From: Dactylonectria macrodidyma
Lineage: Eukaryota; Ascomycota; Sordariomycetes; Hypocreales; Nectriaceae
NCBI GenBank assembly: GCA_020744425.1
Contig: JAGMUV010000009.1
Location: forward strand, 558,001-622,000
Direction of reading: 5' to 3'
Length of the DNA stretch: 64,000 nucleotides
Made by a program: the position numbers and the translations under genes. Under the pieces are notes generated by a model. That model did no database searches. It worked only from the letters and a program-made list of their open reading frames with translations, and was not told the origin of the DNA. Position 1 is the stretch's first letter. Every line of letters starts with the position of its first letter. Shown here piece after piece: positions 36,603-47,470 of the stretch.

Positions 36603-38490
36603 ATGTTCGCCCGTTTTCGAGATGCGCGAACTGCCCTTTCGAGGCCGTTGCGCACGGCAGCTGTGTGTGCACACGCACGCTCGGCCGGCCCCTCTCAGAT
36701 CCGCCTAGCCGCGAATACCGCACCACGAGTCACCGCCGACATGCTGAAGCCCTATGGCCCTGTGGCAGAGGATCTCGATGCAATTGGTCTCTGGAAGCCT
36801 TTGATAAGGGGTCGCAGGAGGAAGGGCGAGGTGAAGGGGGACAAGAGCCGGATCAACATCACCAGCCAAAGTCTTTGTGGTAGGTGGGGTGTGGTGTTGC
36901 TGGATAGCTGGAGCTAACTGGTTGCTGGCAGACGACATCATGACATACCTCGCCCCTTCGCTGGAGCGCCATCGCGGCTGCGACCTGATCGATATAAACC
37001 CCGGCGCGGGCGTCTGGAGCCGCAAGCTGCACGAGGTGGTGCAGCCGCGCAAACACATTATGATGGACAAGGACGCGGAGCTGTACGCGCCTTTCCTGCA
37101 CGACCTCCTGGCCAAGGACAACGTCGAGATGGTGCCCAAGTCGGGCATCGTGTGGACCGACCTCAACAACATGCTGCGCGAGCACCTCACCTCGCAGCCA
37201 GACCGGTCGATGGACCGGATCCCGGAGCGCAATGACACGCTGCTGGTCAGCGTCAACCTGTCCTTCTACCCGCCCAAGCCCTTCCAGAACTTTGAGTGCG
37301 TCAGCACCATGGTGCTGTACCAGTTCATGTCCAGCATCCGCAACTCGTCGCTCTTCCAGCGGTACGGCTTGGTGCGCATGCTCGTGTGGGTCAACGACGC
37401 CGGCAAGCGCAAGCTGCTGCCGCGCACCATCGTCCGCCGCAAGCGCAGCGCCTTCGAGGCCGAGCTCTCGTGCGAGTGGCTCCGCGAGGTCTGCGGCAAG
37501 GACGTCGAGGTCGAGGCCCGCACTGAGCTGCGCGACGAGTGGATCAACATCGAGTCCGGCTTCGAAGTCATGCGCCGCATGCAGGAGGCCGGCCTGACCC
37601 CACCGCCCGGCCGCGAGACGACCACCTACAAGTCCCTGACGGCAATGCCGGAGCTCGCGGGGAAGCGGCTCGCCGGCGTCGAGCGGCCCCACATGAGCCG
37701 GCCGTGGCGGGCCGAGCTGGAGCAGGTCGAGGCCGAGTACGCCGCCTGGCCGACGCCGGACCTGCTCGAGCGCCTCAAGAAGCTGCGGTTCCGCGAGCGC
37801 TACGACACCGAGGACAGCACGATGTACCTCGAGCTTCTCCAGCAGCGCGAAGCCCTCTTCAAGCTGCCGCGCGGCACGCCCGAGTTCCGCGAGGGCTGCG
37901 CCGCGTGGATCGGCCGCATCCAGGGCCTCAAGAAGAACGCCGAGAAGGAGTTCATCACGCTGCGCGACAACTACCACATCTTCCGCCAGCAGAAGCCCGC
38001 GCTGCTCTGGGACCAGCGCGTCTACGAGCCGCTCGCCGCGCGGGCCGACGAGTTCTTCCCCAACGTGCCCTGCGCGCTGCTCGACTTCCAGCCGCGCGCT
38101 ATGCACCCGCTGACGCGCCAGCCGCCTCGCGACACCTCCCACGCGGGCGACATGTCGGACGTGATGCTTCGCTTCTGGTTCGGCCACAGCCTGCAGCCCG
38201 CGTCGGGCGCCATGGACGGCATCTGGCCGGGCTTCGGCGACCTGTACGACACCTGCCCGTCCCTCGGCGACCCGGCCGTCGGCGGAAGCCCGCTCCTCGA
38301 CGAGGGCCAGGTGTGCGCCCGCGCCATCAACGCCCACCAGTGGGGCGAGATCCTCGAGGCCTTTCAGAACTGGCCCTTCCGTCCATCGTACACCCAGCTG
38401 GTTGGACGCTTGGTCATCGACGATCACGACTCGGATGATATCGAGGACGAGGCCAAAGCTTCGGCTTCAGGGTCGGTGGTGTCTTCATAA
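36603..38490 (+). CDS. MTF1: Mitochondrial transcription factor 1 / rRNA adenine dimethylase-like protein (611 aa)
   Basis: Two exons (36603-36879, 36932-38490) give 611 aa. The N-terminus MFARFRDARTALSRPLRTAA is Arg/Ala-rich without acidic residues, as in mitochondrial presequences, which is why I start at 36603. After the intron the S-adenosylmethionine-binding motif I, DLIDINPGAGVWS, is followed by the acidic post-I strand end (MMDKD), the layout of the KsgA/Dim1/mtTFB family. Later segments such as LLVSVNLSFYPPKPF and FRYGL-type helices fit the fungal Mtf1 branch. It probably acts in mitochondria as the RNA-polymerase specificity factor or an rRNA methyltransferase; the sequence does not separate these. 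It is much longer than yeast Mtf1 (341 aa), with a long C-terminal extension. Confidence 0.85.
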
Positions 38491-38877
38491 AGAAATGGAA
38501 TGATGATGATTATCCTAGAGTAGACGGGGCTAGACCCTCTCCGAGAAGAAAAGGTCTCGAAAGAAATGTACAACTACGTGTCAAGATACATAGAGTAAAA
38601 GTTGGTTTGTACGTCGTAAACTGTACATTGTATTAACACAAAAACATGCCAACATGCTTCCTCGCACGCAATGCCATGGTGCTTTTGGTGCCCATCTATT
38701 TCCAAAATACAAATTGGGCCTCCCAAGGCTGGTCGATGCCAACGGGCAACGACGATACAATGCCAGATATGACAAACATCTATATGCTAAACTCATCACG
38801 CCAAAAACGCCGTCGCCGTCCCATCCCAATGTTGCTTCTGCGGGACACTATTCCTCGGCCCGGTTTACATGTTATGC
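38491..38877. other. Convergent 3' region between the MTF1-like and GT90 genes
   Basis: 387 bp between stop codons; no gene seen. Confidence 0.5.
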
Positions 38878-40868
38878 TTACTTCTTGAAGCTCTGCCAGG
38901 TGTCCATTATCGACGGGTCCTTGATGGCGTCGGCGACCCAGCCCAGCTTCTCTCGGTTGTCGTCCAGGACTCTGGCGTACTCAAGGAGCAGCCGCAGGAC
39001 GTAGATCTGCATGTCTTCCTTGCGAAGCACTTTCTCCGCCCATGTCTTGCCATCCATGGCCATCTTCTCGGCCGCCGCGTCGTGGCCGTTGCGGCCCTTG
39101 TAGCCCAGGAAATACTCCATGATACCGTAAAAGTCCCCGAATCGGCTGTCCATGGGGACAAAGTGCTTCCACGCGATGAGTCTGCTGTCGTGCCACTCGC
39201 GGAAAAGAGTTGCCTTGATGGGGAGCGAGGTCGAGCGCAAGAAACCGAGGTAGCGGCCGGAGAATGAGTTTCCGTCAATATCGGGGACGTACTTGTAGCG
39301 GAACTGCTCCTTCATCTTCAGGCCTTCGATTGGGTGGAAATAGAGGTCGGTATACCAGCACGTGCCATCGTTGGTCTGGGTCGCGCACATGAGCTCAATG
39401 AAGCCCATGTCCGACCATTCGCTAACCCATTCACTCATTCTTCCCTCAGCGTGGGCGCTCACATGATAGCTCTCTTCAGGCATGGCGAAGTTCTCCAGCC
39501 TGCCCTTACCAGACTCGACTAGCGCCAGCTTGGTGCTGTTGTTCATTGCCATAAAACGGTGGCGGTGGAAGCCGCGCCAGTTGTCGGGCATATTCTGGCC
39601 TCCAGTGGCCACACCTCTCCAAACGGCCTTGTCGCCCTTCTTCTTCCAGGGGCCGCCGCGGTTCGTGCCTCCCGTGAAGCGTTCCTCCTCCTTCCAGTAG
39701 ATGGGCGCGGGCAGAAGAATCTCGTTGTTGACGCCCAGCTTGGAGCCTCCAAACATTGGAAATAGCACCTTGGTTGATGAGACGGAAATCGGGTTGATGA
39801 TGATTCCCTCGAGTCCTTGGAGGTCCGGTTGGTGACACAAGTCAGTAGCTAAGGAAGAATTGGAAACGTAGCCCTTGTACATATGGTCTTGGGCGTGAGT
39901 AGATTCAATCAGAGGCTGTTCATCAAAATTAGACAGCATCTCGGCCGTGCGAGCACGACTGCCAGGGGGACAGCCACGGCGAACAATGGGCCAGTATGGT
40001 TCTGCCTTGGATTAGCCTAGATTCAAGGCACCGCTGCTATAAATGATGGCTTACTCTCTTCTTCCCATTTCTTAGGTGGGATCTTAGTGTCTGGGTCTCC
40101 GAGACCGGGTCTGGGGAGCTTTTGGTAAACGGACTTGACCTCCTTTGGCGCGGGGAGCCCAAATGTGGCGGAGGCGGTTTGCATGTATGAGTTGACGTCC
40201 TCCCATGGAACGACTAGGCGAGGCTCGTCCATGGCATTCAGAGGAATGTCCATATCGGGCAGCAGATGAACGATGGAGTCGATCATGTCCTTCCAGATAA
40301 GCGTCCAGAACCAATCACTGGTGGTGTTTGTGACCTGATCCCTGATGTGGATCTTCATCTCGAAGCTCCACGATTCCTTGCGAATTACATTTGGCGGCAT
40401 GCCCCAAAACGGCGCGAGATCGTGGTAAACTTGGTCGAAGAAGTCTTCGATGATGACGGCGTCGTTTTCTTTGGCAAACTTGAACCACTCGTCGAATCCG
40501 GGAGGAGGGTGGCGGCCGCGGCGCTTGCGGTATGCCTGAGCAGCTTCTTCTAGAGTGAGAGATTCCTTGGCCATGAGGTCGGAGAAAGTCTGCTCGGCAT
40601 TGTTGATGAGCTGATCAATAGGGTGGGAACCTGGACCAAACTCGTCTTTGGCTGGTGGATGCTCGGGTCGACTACTTGTATCTGAGCCGTCACCTTTGTA
40701 AGGCTGGTGGGTGCCATATCCGCCGTGGGGTATAGGGAACTGTGAAGCGCCTCCTGATTTGTTGCTTAGAGTGTAAAACCCGAAGAGGAGAAGAGCGGCG
40801 ACGAGAGTGTAGCGGAGGAAGCTCGACGGTCGGCGCGGGTGGAAGGCGGGGGAGCGTAGCCTGCCCAT
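38878..40868 (-). CDS. GT90 (CAP10-type) glycosyltransferase, type II membrane protein (645 aa)
   Basis: Two exons (40868-40055, 40001-38878) give 645 aa. An N-terminal cytosolic Arg-rich stretch (FHPRRPSSF) precedes one membrane helix at about residues 19-37 (YTLVAALLLFGFYTL), then a luminal stem with a Pro/Gly-rich region: a Golgi type II topology. The catalytic region contains the family hallmarks KPYWPIVRRGCPP formed at the splice junction, and further on KAVWRGVATGG, NWRGFHRHRF and YKYVPDIDGNSFSGR with the conserved Asp-Gly. The family transfers sugars such as xylose onto glycans or capsule-type polysaccharides; the substrate here is unknown. The intron is 53 nt with a GTAAGC donor. Confidence 0.93.
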
Positions 40869-43800
40869 TGTGAGGATTTGTGGAGGTGGTTTCTAAGGTC
40901 GAAGAAGAATTATCTTGATGTCGTTAGAGACGGTGAGGACAGGTCGCAAAGTCGCAGTCGAGGATCGAGGGCGTTCCTGTGGATATCTGGCGCCAGCGAC
41001 AGAAGACATGCAACGGGGGTTCGATTCGGTGGCAGGTTCGGGGGGTCGAGAGAGAGGATAATGGTTGAAGAAAAGGCGATGTTGACGACCTTTACCTCAT
41101 GGCTACCGGTCGTTTGTCAAGGTCGAGGGATGTCCCAGGCTGAACGACAGAGCCAGGAGACGTCGCGGGGATGGAATGGCGAATATGGAATGGTGAGGGA
41201 TGAATTAAGGAGTGGACAGACGGTTTGCGACGTCAGGGACAGGGAACGAAAATGCCAGAGTAGGATAGGACAAGGGAGAGGAAGGCTGAAGAATCCTCAC
41301 GAGGATGCAGGCGTTGGAGCGAGAAGATGGATGGAAGAGGTATAGTTGCAGAGAAACAAAATCATGGCCCGAGATGAAGATTGATGAGGTTTTGCTGCAA
41401 TTTTTTGTTCATGGCTCGTTTTAGTCCCCTTCCTAACTTTCCGCGCTGGCTGCTCCCATGCTCCCATGCTCCCATGCTCCCAGTGCGTTGCGCACTGCGG
41501 GTGCGTGGCATCAGCCATCTGGCTTCCCGCCCGTTGCCATTTTTGGACCCCGACAGGGGCTGCTTATGGGGCTTGATACCTGCTGGGACGGGAGCCGGAG
41601 GCCCGCTAATGCCAACCTTAGTGGAGCTATGGGGGGTCCCTGTTTAGTGGAGCATCGCACTGTACATGGCATGTGCTCCGTGCTACCAATATGCGCTGCG
41701 AAATATTATTTGCATGTCACTGCGGGTGTTGCAATAGGGGACAGCTTTAGCGGTTGTTGGTATAAGGTACAGGGGAACATGGGCAGTCGAGGAGATGGCC
41801 GCACATCTGGCGAGGGATAGACTTTGCTGGACTAATTATCACGATTGAACCGTCGAGATAACAGATCAGTACAAACCAATGCAACATCTCGCAAGGTGCA
41901 CCAAGGTGAGGCCAATGCCTCTGTGCGCGCTCGTCTCACACCTATCCTGCTGGAGCTATGGAAAGTGTGCGCTTTGTTGCGTTACATGCCCCTCTCGGTC
42001 GGTGAGCTCGCAGGTTCGAGTCAGAGTTAACATGTATCTCTGGCAATATGTACTGTGTACCCCCCCTGTACCCCATTGTGTCGGTCGATCGGTACCCGAG
42101 TCGTCCAATGTTGCAGTGCTTCAACACTCCAATAATGACCCTAACCTGGGTGGTGGCGGTACTTGCACAGTGCGGCACCGTGCACGGCAAGATCATGGAT
42201 GGATGGATGCATCAGGATCAAGGACGCGTGTCAGATGTGCCCCTAGCCTGCAACATCCAACCATCCAGCTTGGAAACCTCAAACGCTGCGCATCAATCCG
42301 ACTTTTTGCTGTTCCCGCCCATATTTCCAGTTTGGTTGGCTCTTATCGACTAGGCGTCCCCTTTCATGCGCGAATCCCAACTCCATCAGCGATTCCCGTG
42401 GTGTGGGCGGCTCTCGCTCACACTGGGCGCCTAAAACTAAGCCCAGATCCAATCGGAACGTAGGATTCCGCGTTGGAAACAAAAACTTATCGCATCGTTG
42501 TCCAATTCTCTTCCCCCGCAAGGACAGAGCCATGAACAAAGGTGGAGTCTAGTCTCGCCGGTAGCATGGCATGGCATGGTAGCATTACGGTGGCCATGCA
42601 AGCCAGGGGAGTCTTGGGTGCTGTTCTAATCTCTCCATGAGCCGTCGATGACGAGTCGTCTTCTACCGCACGAGTATCCTCCACGTGTAGCCGCGAAGAA
42701 AGGGGGCCTGTCTTTTCTGGGCTTCTGGAGTAAAGTACCCATGGCATGATGCCCTGTCGATTCGTTGATGCAATCTGTGCCGCGAATAGACCTGATCCGC
42801 AACGCTGGCGAATCTGCCGCCATCCGGGATTGGGCTATTCTATTCGGATGACCTTCATAACATGGGAAAAAAACTAACCTCTAGTGATCTTCGGTGACCC
42901 TCCAGTGAGGTTAATGTTCCGTCAATGACACCCAAGCCCCCTGAACGGTGTGGCGGCGCTGGCGCCAACCTGGCGTCTGATCCCTGGAACGCGGCCGATC
43001 TAAAGTGGTTTCTTCCGTCTCCTGTCGGGTGGCACTTTGCGCATTGTGGATGGAATTTGCGAGGCTCAACAAGCTAATGCGCCTCTGTCCAATGATGCAG
43101 GCGACCATTGGGGACAAAGGATTTCTAGTCATTGAGTATCTATCCCTTGATCAAGCTTGGGCACTTTGGAAACCCCGAAACGCCTAACTTATTCCGTGGA
43201 GCGGGACACACCAAATCTCAGGTCGTCTAATCCTTGGTGGCTTGGCATCTGAACTTGCGAATTTTCCGCGTCTTTATCCGTATCATACAGAGTGCTGACG
43301 ATGGAAACATCTCAGCCTCACCCCATCGAACCAATCAGCCGTCCTTTCTCGTACACAACCCCAGGATTTGGACATCATGCTTTCACTGCCTGACCTTTGT
43401 TCCAGACGACGCTGTGGATCACTCGATCCAACAACTTGGTTTCAAGGGTCATGGGAAGAACTTTGAAACGGAATTTCCCCACGGGCCGGACTGGCCCGAT
43501 CCTTTTACACAGGAATTTCCCGTGTTACTTTCTGGGGGAGGCCGAACTGAAGCTTCATTCATTCAACGTTTGGGGCGCTGACCCTGCCACAATTCTCAAT
43601 CCACAAGGTGACATTGGCTGACCAACATCCCTGGCATTTGGATCGTCGCAAGCGAATCGCCGGCATATCTAAGCTTGCCAGCTTTAACCCATGCGATGAC
43701 TGGCGGAGTCGTCCATGGAACTTTGGCGACACCCGTCCGGATGGTTTAGTCAGCATGGCAGCTTAGGTTTGTCTCGGTCAGCATGTAAATCTAAAATATT

Positions 43801-43935
43801 AAGACGAGAACCCAGCTGACCGCAAACACACTCGACAAATATTGATTAGCCCCGGTATCATTAGTTTTGTCACACCCAGCAGCCTAGATGGGTGGGATAG
43901 GGATATCGTAGCTGGCCAAGGCAGAGGAAATGTGC
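40869..43935. other. Gene-poor 3-kb region
   Basis: Many short overlapping frames on both strands but none with codon bias, domain or splice continuity. It includes a fourfold 8-bp tandem repeat at 41452-41483. Probably promoter DNA of the GT90 gene plus decayed sequence flanking the pseudogene. Confidence 0.45.
41452..41483 (+). repeat. Tandem repeat, four copies of an 8-bp unit
   Basis: GCTCCCAT three times followed by GCTCCCAG. A minor minisatellite. Confidence 0.8.
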
Positions 43936-44538
43936 TTAGCTTTCTTGACAGGAAACTTGCGGGTTTGGGTTCAGTTGTTCGCCTTCGTGGAACAGGATAG
44001 GGTATTGAGAGAAGAACCGCCACTCCAAGGTGCCAGTCTGAGCAATGCCGGACCAAGGAATATCCGCAGTCTTTTTCGGCGTGTTGACCGTGACGGTTGC
44101 GACGCAGACCCTCCCCCTCATGTACCAATCGAAGTGTATATAAAGTTTGTCTGTTTGGTCGAGAATGAAATGCTCAGCGACCCAGTCCAATGGGAACTGC
44201 CCAACACACTCGCGATGGCCGTCTGTGTAGTAGAGTAGCATTCCCACCACGGAATGATTCGTATGTATGCAAGGGTGTATTTCGGAGACGTTTTGCATGG
44301 AGCACGCTGTGCGAGTCCAGACTTCGTCACTCGAAGGAAATGGGGGTTGTCCGAGAGAAGTTGGGACGCTCGGCTCGATATTGCGCGGTCTTGTCTTGGT
44401 AGCCGTCAATGGCTCGACGCCCAAGCAGTGAGTGCCGACATCATCAATTGGATCACCCCACCAGTTGAAATGCACTCTAGTCCGACCGTGTGACAGAGTC
44501 GTGACCGTATTAAAGAGCACATTCTTTCTCGTAGCGTA

Positions 44539-44586
44539 CAGTGGGTGTGCAAAAGTTCCGACAATGGAAAAAGTGGGTCTGGAGAG
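44539..44586 (+). repeat. Left terminal inverted repeat of the TA-flanked element
   Basis: About 47 bp pairing with the reverse complement of 45333-45380, with a handful of mismatches and two single-base gaps. Confidence 0.85.
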
Positions 44587-45332
44587 AGAATTTTATTACT
44601 ACATCTTATAATAAATAGAAAAATATATTTAACTTATATAAAAAATACTTTTTAAATATATTTAACTAAAATAATAGCATATTTATTTAAACTTACTTTT
44701 ATTAATATTTATATCTATTATTTATATTTATAAATTTTATTTTAATAAAGGTCTTTTTTATTTTAATTTTCAAAATCTCTATTATTTTAAGAATTTATAA
44801 ATAAGTTTATTTAATATTAAATATTAAAATTTACTTTTTATATTAGTATTATATAATATATAATTATAATTTTATTTTATAAAAATGTTTTAAAGTTATT
44901 TATATTATTTAAATAATATTTAAAATAATAAATATATTTAAAAATTATTAAAATTTCTTAGTAAAACTAAATTTTTTATAAAAATACTATTATTTTAAAA
45001 GGCTTTATATAAATCTATAAAATTTTATTATATTTAGAAAAAATACTCTTTATTGACAAAATGAAATTTATTTTTAAAATTAATAATTTAAAAAATTATT
45101 TATTTATTAATATCTAATTATAGAGGTTAGAAGTTAAGAAACTTTTAGTACTTCTTTATTTAAGTCTACTTATTTTAGAAATTGAAAAATAAATAAGTAG
45201 TAAATAAAAAAGATATTTAAAAATCTTTTAATTATATAATAGTATTAAAATATCTAAAACTATTTAAAAAAGTATTTTATTTTATATATTTATTACTTTT
45301 TTCTTACTTTTTAATTATCGTACTAAAATAAT

Positions 45333-45380
45333 CGCTGCAGATCCACTTTTTACAGTTGTCGGAACTTTTGCACACAACTG
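45333..45380 (-). repeat. Right terminal inverted repeat of the TA-flanked element
   Basis: Reverse-complement partner of 44539-44586. It ends CACACAACTG directly before the flanking TA. Confidence 0.85.
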
Positions 45381-46474
45381 TACATCCCAAACACCGCAAT
45401 CCCTCCCGTATTTGTGGAAAAACTAAAGAATGCGTTAGAACCAGTGTCACATACCGCCATCACAGGATACCAGTAAGACCGGTAATCTACCGTCTTACAG
45501 TCAAGTCCGCCATCTCCAGGTGACGGAGGCCCATGATGTGTCCAGCTTGTCTGGAAATATGCGTTATGTACTCGCCCTCGTCGATAGGCATATACATCCA
45601 GTCACAAAGCCAGCCGGGGACATCCTCTTACAAGCTCACATCCGGCTTTTTGTCTCGCCTGTGTGCAATGATATCATAGACGTTTAACCCATCACATGCC
45701 ACAAAGTATCCGTTGACGCCAGGGTGGTTGCAGTCAAAGCATTTCATCCGGTAACCATCTGGATACTCTGACAGGGTTGTAGTGTAACTAGGGATATCGG
45801 ATTTAGCGGGAAGGAGACGGGGCCTGCCCGAGGAGCCGTGATAGGGGGCCATCTGATCGCGTCTCCGTCAGGCTCTTGATCCGCCGCATCTTCAGACCCT
45901 ACCCCGTGCATACACATGCTAGTTGCCAGAGGAAGCGCTATCTGATATATGATCTTCAAAGACTTGCTGCACCTACATCGCTCAAAATCCTAATGGTGGA
46001 GCCACTAGCTTGTGAGCAATGCCTCTCACCATGCGCCAGCACGAGTGGATATTCATGACACCATGTATCGCGACGTTCCGATGATACGAAGACGACTCGG
46101 CGGATCCCCAAATGGTCTTCTGCTGTGAATATGTCTTGGTCACATAACTGTGACCTTGTTCGGATTGGCAGGACGAGGTAGGCTCCCTTGCAAGAATCGG
46201 CCTCAGCCGTGTTGTGGAGGCCGCGAATGTAGAGGTGCCCGTCTATTTCGATGTAAGACGCATAGATAGGTTGCGTTAGGTCAAGGTCGTAGTCGCCTAT
46301 TCTGTTGCACATGCGAACTTGGTCCTGTGCCGTGAGGCCAGCGGAATCTCGCACCAGAACCCGGCAATTATGCTCCAGAGTTCGGGAGGAAGCTTAGGCC
46401 CGAGATCAGATCGGTGTAGATTCCGGATCAGCGCTTGATGGAAATGGCAGAAACGTCGCCGCCCTTCACTAGCA

Positions 46475-46495
46475 GGGGGGGGGGGGGGGGGGGGG
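46475..46495 (+). repeat. Homopolymer of 21 G
   Basis: An uninterrupted G run within the N-terminal piece of the decayed F-box-type gene. Its length may be a sequencing estimate. Confidence 0.85.
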
Positions 46496-46617
46496 AGGAG
46501 TAGTCGGTAGCAGCTAGGAATGAAGGGGTTATCACGTAGAAGAGAAAATGACGACAAAAGCGATGGAAACAAACTATCGATTTCTCGCACTGGCCGCATT
46601 GTTTTGATCTTGGACAT

Positions 46618-47470
46618 ATATGAAACTCGATTTCTAGTTCATCTCATAGAATATCTGGTCCAACTCTTCAAACTGGAACGCAGAGGAGAGGCTAAACCTG
46701 TTGGCGTCGGCTCCTGGATGGAGGTCAGAAAGCATCTGGTAACAGAGACGCAGGGCCGAGCCATGATTTTACTCGCGAATATTTCGTCGCCCTTGATCAG
46801 CTCAAACTAACATAACCTGCAACGGCTATGTGGGATACAGTAGAATGAAAGACAGAGTTCTCGCGGTGCCCCGTTTGATGAGCGGCGCACGGACCTGACG
46901 GTTGAGAAGCGAGGTGGGTAGGCGCTTGCTTATCGATAGCGTAGAGACCGTATTCTAATCGCTCCATGCATGCATACCCCGAATATTCACCCATGTATCT
47001 CTGGGTTGGCACTGATGTGATTCTACACAACCACCATCTTCCCCGAATTCTCTAGTTGACTTGAAGACTTGCTACTATGTACAACCCAAAGACATTCCAG
47101 GTTCCATCATAGATGACCGCTCGTTGTGGATTGCTCTTAACGGCCCGGACTTAATTACTCCCGCCCCATCATAGACCTCGGTATTTCGGTAAGCTGCTGC
47201 GGCACCTGGGCATGTGGCCCTGCCTCGGGGGTCCAATCATATGCCAATCAGATGCCACTGACCCATGACCATCCAAGAGCTCAAGACCTCGGCGATCGCA
47301 ATGTTGTACAAAACCTTTGTCCTCTTCAGAAATCCATCTGATAGATTCCTGTTCTCTCATGCGAGGGAATTGAAACGGAGTGAAGACTGACAGTTTGCGC
47401 TTCTTTGACTCGCTAATCTAGCTTCTCTTCCAATTCTCGCCCTTGGCTCCTAGCTTCACACACCTCGAGG
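46618..47470. other. Intergenic region upstream of the citrate synthase gene
   Basis: 850 bp without a coding-like frame; includes the citrate synthase promoter. The last 100 bp before 47471 has a C/T-rich leader. Confidence 0.5.

Larger units (their letters stand above)
44539..45380. mobile_element. 842-bp Tc1/mariner-type nonautonomous DNA transposon, AT-degraded
   Basis: The two ends form an imperfect terminal inverted repeat of about 47 bp: left CAGTGGGTGTGCAAAAGTTC, right (reverse complement) CAGTTGTGTGCAAAAGTTCC, with AAAAAGTGG(G/A)TCTG still paired inside. TA dinucleotides flank both ends (44537-44538 and 45381-45382), the target duplication of Tc1/mariner/pogo elements. The interior (about 44590-45320) is almost purely A/T with no reading frame, while the flanking gene pieces are ordinary in composition. 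That suggests heavy C-to-T mutation of a repeated element (RIP), though AT richness alone does not prove it. It is shorter than a full mariner, so it is a deleted or miniature copy. It lies inside the coding remnant of the F-box-type gene. Confidence 0.85.
43936..46617 (-). pseudogene. Decayed F-box-type gene split by a transposable element
   Basis: Coding-like pieces run in order on the minus strand but in different frames. 46617-46297 ends with an F-box-like PKLPPELWSIIAGF. 46354-45956 continues with LVRDSAGLTAQDQ and YASYIEIDGHLYIRGL, but a one-base frame change near 46355-46362 separates it from the F-box piece. A middle piece includes CFDCNHPGVNGY and ends in an in-frame TAA at 45628-45630, after which open sequence resumes (EDVPGWLCDW). 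A further frame runs through YRSYWYPVM and GGIAVFGMYATRK straight into the 842-bp element. The C-terminal piece (44520-43936, GMLLYYTDGHRECVGQF) lies on the far side. The TAA could be CAA to TAA, a RIP-type change, but that is inference. The family, recalled from fungal genomes, has no known function. The 5' end is uncertain. Confidence 0.75.

Noticed and set aside
36859..38427. 522-aa minus-strand open frame opposite the MTF1-like gene
   Set aside because: Antisense shadow of a GC-biased coding exon; no motifs and the plus strand has a family match.
42008..42035. tRNA T-loop-like GGTTCGAGTC
   Set aside because: Flanking bases do not pair into a T stem and no acceptor or anticodon arm fits.
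41879..42463. 194-aa plus-strand open frame
   Set aside because: Cys/Ser-rich low-quality translation without bias or motifs, in a gene-poor region.
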